From contig CM022677.1 of assembly GCA_012295275.1 (NCBI GenBank), forward strand, positions 11,434,441 through 11,498,440: a stretch of 64,000 nt of DNA, given 5' to 3'. Shown piece after piece: positions 51,498 through 64,000 of the stretch. Origin of the DNA: Chrysomallon squamiferum (lineage: Eukaryota > Mollusca > Gastropoda > Neomphalida > Peltospiridae). The position numbers were made by a program, and so were the translations under genes. Numbering within the stretch: the first letter of the stretch is position 1; each line of letters opens with the position of its first letter. The notes under the pieces were generated by a model that was given only the letters and a program-made list of their open reading frames with translations, ran no database searches and was not told the DNA's origin.

Positions 51498-52455
51498 TTA
51501 ATTCTCACATTTTCCTGTAATAAAGCCTTCTGATAAAATCACCACCACTGTTTATGTGACAAATTTATTATCGAGTGATTTTTAACTCGTTACAGTTATG
51601 CAGAAACAGTGGTAAGATTTGTAGCCTCTTCTTTATGAAACCGGAAAGTATAATCAGAAATATGGAGGACATTCTATAGCAATATTAAATTACAAATTAT
51701 GTTCAGAGTTATTAATGTCATTAATAAAATATTAAGTTATTTTCGTTGTTTTAACAGTGTATAAACTGCGCTTCTGATAACTTGAGAATAAATGACTACA
51801 ACGTGACTTTTCTTTCTTTTTTTAAACTTTTTCAGTATATTTTAACCTTGAGATATCCCGTTTATTTTGTAATAGGAGCACTGTTCATAAACGTGAATTG
51901 AGACTGAGCAAAAATGATATAAAATATAGGTTATTATAACTAAATCTCAGTGTATTCATTCAAACAGCTCTACTGGCGGTAATTATAAACTTTGCATTAA
52001 ATAAAGTTGCAGAAAATGATTCATTCTATTAAAGTATATTAATTTACAGTACTGCTAGTAACTAAAGGATAATTACTGTTGTGACATTCAAGTTAATAGA
52101 AAATTAGACTTTTAGGCAAAAAATGAAGATTAATTACAGGCTGATGGTATGAATCAACATAAACCTTTTTAAAGTGAAATGCTTGATCGCTAGAAATTAA
52201 TGTGGTTTACACAGCATATTAGAGTGATATTTAGATGTGCAGCGTAATATCAAGTGGTGCTGTGTTCTTTATTTAACAAATATTGTAAAAAGAAAAGTCT
52301 ACATGACAGAAAAAGGTGAGATACATTTTATTATCTATCACAGTTTATTATTTATAATTACAGTCTTCTAGAGTCAGAACAAGTTGAGAATAAAATATAT
52401 TAATCTGAGTACTGTTGTGTAAATGAATAAATTGAGTTTCACCTATAATAATGTT

Positions 52456-52522
<67 letters not shown>

Positions 52523-55500
52523 GGACTTCTTTTTCATTTTATTTATTTTATTTTATTATTATTATTTTTAATGAAACAAATCCCACAACAAACATCAAAC
52601 ACACACCTCAGTACTCATTCAAAATTTTTAATAATAACAATAACAGTCACATAATTACAGATAAACCTGAATTTAATCATATGTCATGTTAATAATAAAA
52701 ATACTGACAGTGAATACAACGTAAATTCCGACGCGCAGTTTTTCTTCAGATATCTGTAGAAATGTAATTCTCAGTTTGTCAGAATAACCGTTGTGACTCT
52801 AAAAGCCTTCTCTCCAGCTGCAATCTTAATACATTATCCAGAGATACTCGTATTTTCCTGTAATATATAAAATAAATAAAAAAAAAAAAAAAAAAAAAAA
52901 AAAATAATAATTTAATAATAATAATAATAATAATAATAATTTATAATAATAATAATTTTATCTGAAATATTAACATTAATGTTTAGTTGTTATTAAAGTT
53001 TAAAAAAATGTTTATCACTTAACCTGTTCCATAATTCTCGATTTACACTGATTCTACATTCTGTCATATTAACTGCGCTCCTACTAAACATGTTTGTTTG
53101 GTTTTTTTTCATAAATAAAAATGAAATATTTACTTTATTTATACGGCGTTATTTGATTTTAATAACCTTTTCCCGCAATATCACCTTTCCTTTTTGTATT
53201 CTCTAATTGTTAAATACAAAATGTTTGACATTATACAGCGCCGTGTTTCACAATAATATGTGGGTAAGTAACAGAAAACAACATTGCGCCGTTTCTTAAA
53301 CTAAATTTTGATAACCTTGACATAGTCGAAAAATAAAATGTTATTTTCAGTTACAGCACAGAAGATTTTGATATATTTTATTAAAAACGGCGTTAACTTG
53401 ATAAGATGAATAATTTTCTGCAGATAACTCGTGCCTGTCTGACTTTTCCTATTGTTAAGAGAAAGTATATCAGTTAATTTTCTGAAAGGAAATATTTCTA
53501 CTATAAAATAAGAATATAATTACCAAAATATTCAGTTTTGTACAGAAATAAGCCTGGGAAAAGGGAAACTTATTAATGTATTTTCACTCGGTCATTCTGT
53601 ATTTTATCTATATTTATCTATTATTATTATTGTATTCAGAAGTGATTTAATACAATGAAATATTAATTTTCGAGGTAAACAACAAAACTTCTTGACATTT
53701 TAAGTTTGTTTTGATAATGACGTGTAAAAACATGTGTTAAACAGAGGTACAGTTATTATAAGATTCAGGTAATTTTCGCTCATTGTCTCAATTTATTCCT
53801 GTAAACTGCTGGTAGTAAAATAAAACGTAAATTCTGTCCAACGTTCTCAAATTATCTTCAGAAAACTACGCTCATAGAAACTAAATATGATATTTATGTC
53901 ATTAATTCTGAAGTTATTAATATAAATTACTGTGATTCCATTAAGGTAGCAGCTAGGTTTTAAAGTTATACTATTCTGTTCTTGACAACATATTTTTAAA
54001 GTTTTGTAGAAGACTATGGATAGGCATCTCTTTTTTTGTATATAACTTACAAATTATAATATTAATACAGTAGACATCTCTTAGTAGAACAAAATGTAAC
54101 TGTAATGAAATTATCAATATTGTTTATGATACAAAACAGTGATAAATCATAATAAAACATCACGTTATTTTCACTCAGTATCAATTTATGATATAAACGT
54201 CGCTGGTTTTATATATAAAACGTGAATTACGTCGCGTTTTACAAAACAGAAAACTTCGCTTATCTCTGTGAATTTTAATTTTAATGTCGTTTGCTTTGCA
54301 AAATCAAATTTTGTGATTCATGTAAAGAGCATATTCATTTTTAATTTGTTATTTTTATTTTTATTTTTTTTTTGAGAAGAAACTGTAACTCAGTTTAACA
54401 GAAAAATATTGTCACAATAGAGTAGCTTCCCCTGTATATCTAGTCATTAAGTTATTTATTTCTAAATTTACAAGTCGAGAGCTGTAAAATGCCACTATAA
54501 AATAAAAGCTCAGACTTAATAAGAATCCATTCATTTTTGTTGATACGTTGATAATAAATTTATGTTGTCAACATAAGCGCAGTTTTCACAGGTAATTTGA
54601 AACTGAACGGCGACATTTACTGTTATTAACTCTATCAAGATTATTCTTCAAAAGCCGATATCTTTAGCTGTATCCAAGATTATACTGACAGTTTTAAATA
54701 TTTGTTATGAAGCAAAACAGAGGTGAACGTACTAAAATATCGAGGTAAGGAGTGGTTCTTTTACTAAGATGGAACGTAATTTCCACTCAGTCTCAGTTTA
54801 GTCGTATAAGCTGGTACCTAATAAAAACGTAAATTCTGTCGAGCAGTCTCAAATTATTTTCAGGAAGCAACGAAAATAAATATGAAATTATACATAGAAA
54901 CTAATGATTAACTGGTATAATATTGGTTACCATATTTAAAAGTATGATTTATTTGAAAGGCCCTCTGTATTTCTCAACAATAACAAAATATATAAATAAA
55001 TAAATAAATAAATAAATATATAGTTTTATAAAATTTGTTTTAAAGAGACATGAAAAGATATGATCAGTATGGCTTTCTGTTAGTTATTACTGTGATAATG
55101 AAATTTTCTGAAACAATTGTACAGTCAACTTTGCAAAAGTAATTTAAAATAATTAAATTTAAAATGAACATGCAACACTGAAACAGTAGGAGATACACAG
55201 AAAGAATATACATTATTAGGGAGATGCATAAAGATATAGATAGAACAATACTAATAGTAACTAGTTTGGACTGTTCATAGAGAGAAGCAGGCGGCGACAG
55301 AAAAATTGTTAAAACTGACAGAGAAACACATGGACAGATGTGGGTATATGTGTTTGAATGTTAGAAAAACATATATACATACACACAAGTTGTATATGAG
55401 TGTATGTGTGTACTGAAGGAAATTATAATTTTTGTATGTGGTATCTGAGGCATGGATACCGAGCGATAGACAGACAGATGTGAATGTGAAAGGATGAGTT

Positions 55501-56074
55501 GGTACAGACAGGTTATCTGTGAGAAAGAGTTAATGTGTTTGTTGTCAAATAACTGCTGCATGTGAAAGACAGTGTCCTTGTTTATGTATAAATAAAGTTC
55601 TAAGTGTTTTGATTGTTGTTTTGTTTTTAAAAAATGAATAGAAAAATGATATACAATTAGATAAAAAAATACAATTAATAATTGGATTATTTTAATGATT
55701 TATTCTTATATCTTGATTTTGAATTGTTTATTAACATTAAAAGATATTTGAAAAAAGCTGAAATTAATCAGGCTAAAAGAGTAATTTTAGCTCTATTAAA
55801 ACCAATATCTTTTTCAAAAACAGATTTGCAGTAATTTTTATTTTAAAGAAAATGAAAATGAAACGATGTAATAATAATAATAATAAATCAAATAAACCAA
55901 CAAATAATGGAAACTCGTTGTTTAGAAACTGTTGTATTTAATATTGGAATATTTTGCTTGAATTTTTTTTTTTATTCAATTAGCTGAATTCATCTAAAAG
56001 TAGTAAATTGAATTTAGCTCAGTCTTTTTCTATTAATGGTCTAAGGGAAATAACTCTATTTAACGGGTTTGTAA

Positions 56075-56117
<43 letters not shown>

Positions 56118-56558
56118 TACAGAATGCCATTTTTGTTGATTAGTGTTCATTCTAGTGCTTTGATTGTTTGTTTTTGTAAAATCGAACAAGATGTCTATAT
56201 AAAAGATAATGATTAAATCAGATTATCTTTTCTGGTTGACAACAAATAACGAAGATATTGATCATTATAAATAATAAAACTAAAAACAGACAAAGACTAG
56301 TCTTTATTTATTTATTTTTGTTTTAAAATATTTGAATGTGCCTTAACATTTTTAATGTTAACAAACTGAAAAATGTTTAGCATGATTTTCCATTTTGATT
56401 ATTGTTTTTAGATAAGATGCAATGGGTTTGATTTTGTAGATGTCAGGATTTAAAACAGTTAAGAACAAATAATGTTTTTGTATTAAAAATATTTGTACTG
56501 CCACTCATTTATGTAACATGTCCTGGTTATATTTTATTGTTTTTTATTTTTTATTATT

Positions 56559-56590
<32 letters not shown>

Positions 56591-56907
56591 TTTCATTTTT
56601 CCCCCAGCTTTTTAATTGAATTAATTCAATACAGATTATAAAATACTTGGAAGACATTTCCATTTGCACATATTTGAAATAATTTTTTGAATTTTTCCAA
56701 CATGTGAAAGGCTAATTATAAAATACTGAGAAAAATTCCATTTATGTACATTTTTTCTCTTCTTTGATTTTTATCATTTTTAAATTATGATTTTCTATTT
56801 TTAATAATTCAATTATTCTTTCTAAAGTGTTGTGGTTTCTCTGGACAGGGAAGACTGTGATGTAAAAGCATTCTAGTGCTTTAGTTAACCTTTTCTGAAA
56901 ATGGGTC

Positions 56908-56965
56908 TTACATCATTTTCAACTGAAGTGCTGGCTGAGGCAGCTTGAATCTGTTGTCGAGGATC
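56908..56965 (-). CDS. Terminal coding exon, unidentified gene (copy B)
   Basis: After acceptor TTTTGTTGTAG the exon completes Arg from the preceding phase-2 donor and reads ILDNRFKLPQPALQLKMM before TAA. The alternative frame DPRQQIQAASASTSVENDV is also open. The matching exon of copy A is at 4,792-4,849. Confidence 0.55.
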
Positions 56966-58006
56966 CTACAACAAAATATAATATTCATTAATAAACAAAA
57001 CATAAAACAAAGTGAAAGAAGTATTTGTTGTTGGCTCTAACTGCATTTCACTGTCTTAGCAAGAAAAATTTTAGTCCACATTTTTATTTTTTCCATAAAA
57101 CTTTAATAATAACAATAATTTATTAAATGTTTTTATATTCTCAATTTAAATCAGTTTAAGATTTTTTTTTTAACTTTGATATAAAAGGATTAAAATAGCA
57201 ATACATCAGTAAAAGTGATTATGAAAAAATATATTTTAATATATTTGAATAATTCTGTAACTTGATACAATTTGTTATTTACACTGTGCTTTAGTCCAGT
57301 TTAAGATGGCTGCAAGGAATATTAAGTAAATAAACATTTTAAACTATATAGCTATTCATTACACAATACAGATTCTATTTGAAATACTAACAAACTAACA
57401 AATTATTTAATTAATTAAAATATTTAATTATAACATTCTTTCCTGCCACTTTAATGTAATTTAATTGTTGCCATTAATGAAATATATTGTCTTATAAATA
57501 AACCAGAATTATTTTCTGCATTCAACCAATAGTTACAATAAAGAATCCTTTACATATAATTTAAAATGTATTTAAAACAAAGACAATATTACACATGCAT
57601 GAGATAAAATAAGAAAATAAGCTAAATCTTTCAAGCCAATTTATGCATATTCCATCTGTCTACCAAATTTCAAAATATGGTAAATATCTTCAGCCCTACC
57701 ACATAAAGTATTAAAATGTATGGATTTCAGATTACAGGGAGATATTAATAAAAGCAAATTTCAAATTTATACAAATGTTCTGTTCCCTACTCTATTAGGC
57801 TGGCATGCAAATTATTACAAGGTTTACACTGATTCTATACTACTAATGTTCAGTGCATCATTTTGCAAAAACACAAATGTATTATATTTTCATGTATGCT
57901 GCTTAAATCAGTATAACATTTTGTGTAGAATTTTGTGAAAGACTGAAGAAATATTTAAAACTGAAGTAAAATGGAAAGGTTTACAATGAATAATGTATTT
58001 AAATAC

Positions 58007-58125
58007 CTGCTGGACAGCACCAAATACTTCAACTCTACTGGAGACTCAAGCTGCTCTTTGTTCCAAAATGTCAATTCGATTTTGAATTTATCAACAATTT
58101 CTTGAATAACAAGCTGATTTAACTT
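58007..58125 (-). CDS. Penultimate coding exon, unidentified gene (copy B)
   Basis: The acceptor ATGTTTTCAG and donor GCAG|GTATTT bound 119 bp, entering in phase 0 and leaving in phase 2. It encodes KLNQLVIQEIVDKFKIEL and FWNKEQLESPVELKYLVLSS. The other frames close. It splices in phase to 56,965. The sequence looks like a real soluble helical segment but I do not recognise it. Copy A lacks it. Confidence 0.55.
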
Positions 58126-60829
58126 CTGAAAACATACAGTTTAAATCCACAGACTAGTATATTGTTTTTTTCTATTCCTATAAATATATGTGATACCAGA
58201 TGAAAGATCATTCAGTAAGTACTCTCATTTCCTTGTTATAAAATGATTTAATAAATTAAGTCATATGAATCAATAAAATTAGAGTAAATTAAAAATTGAA
58301 ATATAACCTTCTTAAAATCTTTTCTTTGTATTCTAATGAGATCTAATGATGCGGTTATCAATTCAAATTATTTACCGAAAGATAATTTAAAGTTAGATAA
58401 CAAATATGTCTAAAATAAATTTGAATCACATAATTAAAGCTAAAGTAGAATTTTTCATTCAGAAAGACCTTCAAGAAAATTAACATAGATCTGTATTTCT
58501 TTATGAACTGATTTCACACATACCTCAACATCATTCCTTAAGCTATGCATTGTTATCATTATTCATTGTCAAAAATCCCACAATAAAGGGCAACTGATTA
58601 TTTTTGATAACTGTTACTGAATCACAACAATTTGTATAAATGTTTAGAACCTGGCAGAAAAAACTATGTTATTACAGTCATTTTGATTACATATTGCATT
58701 ACCTTTCTGGGACAGCACAGTACTGACTCTATACATCTAATTTTATATTTGATTAAAAATATAAGTTTATAATCTGGCTACAACAATAAACTTATCCAGA
58801 ATAATAATATTTTAATCTGAAAAGATCATTTTAGAATGAGATGATATAATTATTGCAAACCACAAAAAAGTTGTTTATGCCTGCAGATCCGTTTCTTGAA
58901 CAAGAAAGTGAACCAGCTGATAAAAAAAATTAAATTTTTTTTTAGACAAAAGTGGTTTCACTTTATTTGCTGAATGGAAAAGTTTTGTGCCATTTTAATT
59001 TTTATTTTAACTTAACCTTTGAATGTTGTTGTATTATTGCTTTATTTATTCTTTGCATTTTATTATTGTTTTGAATTTATTCTATTCAAAATCAATTAGC
59101 TTAATATAAAAAACAATATAGTTGCGAATGTGAAACTGTAGAAAAAGCTTTATCATTAAGTTGTGGTTTATATTTTGAATAAAATTATTAAAATTACATT
59201 GATCACATTATTATAGCAATTAAAGAAAATCAAAATTAATATTTCAAAGAAAACATTTTTGACAGTAGCTCTCTTAACAATACTTATTATAACACTTTTG
59301 TTATATTCAAAGAACTAAAAACTCAATATGTAAAATGATAGAAATAGTAGAAATAATCATATAAGTGTATAATTAAGTTGTGCAAGTCTCAGACAAGAAT
59401 GTAACAAGATTTAATTTTTTTAATGGTATTTTTAGCATTTGTATGAAGTTGAAATGATCTGCAAATGGTTTATTTTATGAATTCAGTGGAATATAAACTT
59501 AATTTATAGGGGAGATAATAGAATGTCAGTTTCTACAGTTAATTAAGTATTAATCCATTTTGTTTTATAGAAGAGCATTGGATAATGAGAAATATAGCTT
59601 GCGCTTATTGATTAACGTCATTTGTTTATTGACTATATTAGAACATATAAAATAAAAAATAAAATGTCACATTATTATTACAGTTAAAACTAAATCTCTA
59701 AACTGTGAATTTAAAAAAAAAAAAATATGCTGCCGGGAAATAGAGAGTTAGGTACCCTTTTTTCAGCAGTAGCTGAAGAGTTGATACTTGGCACTAATAG
59801 AAGAAAATATCATTTTTATAATTCCAGGCAAAGCGTTGTATATATTTCAGAAATATACTTTTTCTAAGCAGGAGAATGATGATGGTGATTTTCATTACCA
59901 CAGATTGTGTTCTTAATTAGTTTTCTGATAATTAATATTTAATCAGTATATTTTAATAAATGTGGTACTTGCTCGTCCTATACCACGGCGAGTGTTTTGT
60001 GAAGAAACGTTTGTGTGAAATTAGTTTATTTGAGGTAAACATCACATAGCAAGAAGAAAAAGAAAAATATTACTGCAATTCCAAAAAATGTACTTGTTTG
60101 TAATTTTTACTAATTTTAAACCTAATTAAGTAAAGTAGAAAAAGTAAAATAAAATAAAAATAAAATAAAAATAAAACTAATAATTACGGAATTGAACCCA
60201 ACAGTGGTAAAAAGAAAAGTGAAATAGAAAAAACAAAACAATTATAAGAATGACCAAAATAATTTTAATTCTAAAATTGCAATATACATGTAATATATAT
60301 ACTTTTCCTTGAAACTTGAGCAAAAAAAAAAATCAATAAATAAAATGTATATGACATTAGATATGTGTATCGTTTAAAGTTTTAAATACAAAAAAAATCA
60401 ATATTAATATTACTAAAAACTGATGTTTTTAATTTAATTTTTTTTATTTTCATCATCATTATTATTTTTTAAGAAGATAAAAACTCAAAATTATTTTAGA
60501 AATATTGGTGTCTTGTAAATACTCAAAGTAGTCTTCTGAAACTAACTGAATATCATGATCCATATTCTCTGACAGTATCATACCTGTGATTTCCACTGAA
60601 AATTAATAACAAGCATCAGAAATTATGGGAAAACAATTTCAATAAAAACATTGATAATAGACAAACATTCCACATTATTCAAATAATTGTAAATTCTGTA
60701 AATGAAACAGTGAAATAAATTCAAAATATTTGTTTATTGTTTAATTTTACACAGAGTTATATTATTCTATAATATAATAATAAGTGTGTATATAACCCAC
60801 AAAAATAACCCCCAAGACAAAATATATAC
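58126..60829. other. No gene identified; presumed intron
   Basis: AT-rich. A minus-strand acceptor-like TTTTCAG at 60,597 opens an unassigned frame starting EITGMILSENMDHDIQ, but no donor was found. Confidence 0.45.
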
Positions 60830-60940
60830 CATAATCTTAGATATATCAGGCATGGATCATCAGCTAGATTGTTAAATAACCTTCTACCAGTCTGTGTAGC
60901 AGATCCACATGTTGCAGACCAGGCACCATAAACATAAGCA
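60830..60940 (-). CDS. Thrombospondin type 1-like exon, degenerate
   Basis: The acceptor ATTTTTGTTAG and donor ATG|GTATAT bound a block reading VYGAWSATCGSATQTGRRLF and NNLADDPC. It keeps G-A-W-S and C-G-x-x-T-Q-T-x-R-R of TSP1 repeats but lacks the usual W-S-x-C-S segment between them. Probably a decayed or divergent repeat of the same gene as the next two exons. Confidence 0.5.
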
Positions 60941-61375
60941 CTAACAAAAATAGTTTTGTATAAATGGAATATAAAATATACATTATAACTTTAGAAATAT
61001 GCTGTTTAATGGTTCAGTAAACCTAATGTAATTCAATGGCCTTAAAGTTCCACCAAATCATTAACAACTGGATTATAGAGAAATCATTAAATAAATATTT
61101 TTTTATTTGTCATTCTTCACTTCTTAGGCAGAGAAGTAATTTTATTCCTCAGATTATTTAGTGACAACATCTTTCCTCACAATCTAGAGAGTGTTATTTA
61201 TTGTCATCTTAGAATAGATGCATAAATGCCTCACAGTAAACAAGATGCCCACCTGTCTGTACATAATTTGTTTAAACGAAAATATATGAATATATTTGAT
61301 TTAATTATTGCCTGTTACTTGGACATAAAACATTTGTTTCACATGTTTCTTGAAGATTCCTGTGTCATCTGTTCC

Positions 61376-61503
61376 TCAGTCTTTGCCTCCATTCTTAGGA
61401 TTTGTGCAGGTTCTTATCTCAAATCTTCTTCTGGTGCCTCTACCACATGTTTCACTACAACTACCCAGTCTCTGAAGTGACCATGCAGTCCAGGCACCGT
61501 CAA
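61376..61503 (-). pseudogene. Thrombospondin type 1 repeat exon with in-frame stop
   Basis: After acceptor AACTCTTACAG-type sequence at 61,504 the exon joins in phase to 61,809-61,871 and reads VDGAWTAWSLQRLGSCSETC, GRGTRRRFEIRTCTNPKNGG and KD before TGA (61,376-61,378). The WxxW-type start, C-S-E-T-C-G-x-G and R-T-C-T-N-P are diagnostic of TSP1 domains of secreted or adhesion proteins. The stop falls where the next conserved Cys (GGKDC) belongs, which suggests inactivation. Confidence 0.7.
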
Positions 61504-61808
61504 CTGTAAGAGTAAAATTAAAGAATAAATAAATAAATAAATAAATTAATTAATTAATTAAAACTGAGAATTAAATAGTTTTTAACAATGTCGTAGATAA
61601 AAGCTAAAAACATAATTTTGTATTTCAGACATTAGACAGAAAATGCAGACAGTTTCACCAAATTTAACACATATTCAATTCACCTAATTATAAAAATAGT
61701 TTAAGAAGCTCTTTATTGATATGACCAGATTTATAATTTTGATGAAAGCAGACACAGGAATTAATTCTTGGTCATTTTAAAATTCTTCCTGCTATATAAA
61801 ATAATCAC

Positions 61809-61871
61809 CTCTGTTACATGATCCTCCAGTACAGGCTTCTGTGGTTGTGCATGCACCACCTTGAATACACC
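61809..61871 (-). CDS. Small Cys-rich exon preceding the TSP1 exon
   Basis: The acceptor GAATTGTCAG and donor AGAG|GTGATT bound 63 bp in phase 1 at both ends, reading CIQGGACTTTEACTGGSCNR and splicing exactly to V-D-G-A-W of the TSP1 exon. Matching phase and the Cys pattern support it as the end of a preceding extracellular module. Confidence 0.6.
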
Positions 61872-63691
61872 CTGACAATTCAGATCTGTGCAAGAAACAT
61901 ATGTCATAGGCCTCAGATATTCTTATCCAAGGGGGACCACACTGAATATTAAATATTTAAATATTTCTTATAATGGTTTTGCTTTTAATCAATAAAAACT
62001 AGAATGTCAATTGTTTCAGTACACTTTTGATATTAAACATTTGTGTGTGTTTATGTATGTATGTGTGTGTGTGTGTTATCGTGTTTCTGTGAGTCTGTGT
62101 GTGTGTGTGTGTGTCAGAGAGAGACATATGAAAAGTTTTATATGGTAGAGGAGTAAGAGAACATTTGGGGTATTTTCTCATCACACAAATATGTTAACAC
62201 ACCACACCCTAGATCTGTACCTGCTGTCTTCTGTACAGATAAATTTCTATTTAACTTACACTTGTTGTTTAGATGTTATAATTAATAATGTTGATATCTT
62301 TTAAAATAAATATAATTTTTTCATTTTCTGTTATTGCCTTGTTTTTCGTTATTAATGCCGCTTTAAGATAAATTTGAATGAACTTTTACGAATGCAATAA
62401 ACATCTCTACCAAAACCCAGTAACAGTAATCTAAATAATCCATTGAAGAAATCTGTGAATATTATTAATAATGTTCATTACGCTTTACTAATCTTGACTT
62501 CAGAAAAACAGTTGATTAAAGACGTGCACATTTCATCATCTCTGAAAATATATCCTTAGAACATGGTTATTGTAAACACTCATGTGACAAGAACCGTGAT
62601 TTCTTCTAGTGAAATTCCATATCTATACAATAATATAACCGATAATCTCTAACAATCAATACAATAAAACTGCTTCTTATTTTGTTATCAGTGGGTAAAA
62701 TTATCAGTGCAAATAGCGATATTCTTTAGTTAAAAATCAATGTTAAAAGTTCACGCTTTATCATTTAAATAAATCAATCTATAAATAATCAGATAAATAT
62801 ATGTTTATATGGTTAAATATATTTTGATATAATTAAGTATTTCTGACTTAATTAAATATATTTTGATATGATTACATAATTTCTCATTGAATTATATCAT
62901 AAATAAATCATTTATAAACTGATTTATTTATAATATATTTTTTGCTTGTTTTTAAAAAGAAGTATTTGGTTTTTAACTCGACGGAAAAGATATACTAAGA
63001 ATAAATCTGATTTCTCTGATAACTTTATGCGGCCTAATAAAAAATTCGAAGTAATTTTGATACCCGCACTCAGAACAGTTCTAATGAAACTAAGAGCATA
63101 GAGTCAAATATATATAGGAAGCTTCCGATTTTACAGAAAAATAAAAACAAAATAAAAAATAAAGATATTACTATTGTTGTTATTGTTCTGCTGTCGACAA
63201 AAAAAGAGGACAAATATGCTTCATTGTTATATAGATTATTACTGGTGGAGCGGTTATAGTAATATCTAAAGTAATAACATGTTCACCTTCTTTGTTCGCA
63301 GCTAATCATCGTGATTCCAGGGAATTAACTCTGATATTTTTCAATATAACCTGATATAAATATCCGATATTAATAAAATATGAAATTAACTTTTCTCAAC
63401 ATACTTAATCTACAAACTAAATATCATTGTTCAACCAGCAATTAATTCTCACCTTTTTCTTTTTACAGGTAATTAAACCGCTTATTTTCATAACGCCATG
63501 TAGAATTATCATTTATAACTGTCAGTAATATCTAATAGATATAGTTATCAATATTTTCTGTAGTAATATTCAAGTTCAACGTTATAGTAAAATTACAACT
63601 TTTTATTATACGATTTAGAATTAGCAAAGTAAAATATTCTGCCTGACATAAGATTTTAAAATCAAACCATGAAAGAAACGGAATCCAAGAC

Positions 63692-63773
<82 letters not shown>

Positions 63774-64000
63774 TCACACTCTCACTCACTCACTCAGACA
63801 CACTCACTCACAAATACACACACACACACACTTTCACTCACTAATACACAGGCACGCGCACACCCACATCCAATAAAAATAAAATAGGAGAAACAACCGC
63901 ACGAACAAAAAGTGCAAATATAAAAATATAAATACAAAGAAAAAACGTTTTAAAAACATGATTAAATATGAAACTGTATACTGGAGATCTAAAGACATGT
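61872..64000. other. No gene seen; (CT)n-(CA)n near the right end
   Basis: AT-rich sequence with (GT)n at 62,041-62,113 and a compound (TC)n-(AC)n at 63,694-63,772. The motif AGGGAATTAACTCT lies at 63,319-63,332. Confidence 0.6.

Larger units (their letters stand above)
52530..58560. repeat. Segmental duplication, copy B
   Basis: Partner of 1-5,640, in direct orientation about 52.5 kb away. B-specific parts are about 200 bp at 54,672-54,870 (itself related to 53,736-53,880), a (GA)n tract at 56,076-56,115, and 57,593-58,418 carrying the coding exon at 58,007-58,125. Otherwise AT-rich and non-coding. Confidence 0.9.

Noticed and set aside
60475-60597. Frame starting EITGMILSENMDHDIQ as a possible MLLE/PABC domain exon
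   Set aside because: Only about five residues resemble the MLLE core, no donor site is found, and other frames are interrupted.

Overview
The window is AT-rich, microsatellite-dense animal nuclear DNA: long (ATT)n, (GA)n, (CA)n and (ACT)n tracts, genes split into short exons with GT/AG splice sites, and many transposon remains. The gene families seen (BTB-BACK-PHR proteins, a class III extradiol-dioxygenase-like (LigB-fold) family, a W-N-V-F secreted family, thrombospondin type 1 repeats, a short dispersed GGGAARTAACTCT motif) suggest a mollusc, perhaps a gastropod. That is inference from family recollection, not a database search. Only small pieces of host genes are present, and several are broken.

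Layout. 1-5.6 kb is one copy of a segmental duplication whose partner lies at 52.5-58.6 kb. Minus-strand candidate exons of unidentified genes lie at 4.8-8.1 kb, and related exons follow the partner copy at 56.9-58.1 kb. 8.5-16 kb is repeat-rich with no gene seen. A plus-strand leucine-rich-repeat exon sits at 16.04 kb. Minus-strand fragments of one LINE family lie at 18.1-19.2 and 27.3-28.2 kb. Between them are an 870-bp inverted-repeat element (21.6-22.5 kb), a first exon of a LigB-like gene (23.0-23.5 kb), a complete hAT insertion with its target duplication (23.52-25.07 kb), and two further LigB-like exons (26.1-26.7 kb).

The most striking region is 28.6-36.6 kb. A 5.4-kb Tx1-like non-LTR retrotransposon (ORF1 with zinc knuckles; ORF2 with endonuclease, reverse transcriptase and a C-terminal zinc-binding motif) sits precisely inside a 5S rRNA gene. 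The 5S gene is split after nucleotide 39, with an 18-bp target duplication at 16/18 identity. Diverged 5S spacer sequence surrounds it, including one promoter-like segment with no 5S gene behind it. This matches the behaviour of the 5S-targeting Mutsu group of the Tx1 clade.

After a 200-N assembly gap (37.13-37.33 kb) comes a BTB-BACK-PHR gene (39.8-41.5 kb). It has a promoter-like segment and three related candidate 5' UTR exons upstream, and its reading frame is interrupted by three single-base deletions. 42.5-44.8 kb holds a small hAT-type MITE, a tRNA-derived SINE, and a secreted-protein gene with a nonsense codon at a conserved Trp; an inverted, broken copy of its last exon lies at 48.9 kb. 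47.1-48.0 kb is a large (ACT)-rich minisatellite, and 50.4-51.15 kb a degenerate TTAGGG-like repeat field. The last part contains exons of a minus-strand gene with thrombospondin type 1 repeats (60.8-61.9 kb).
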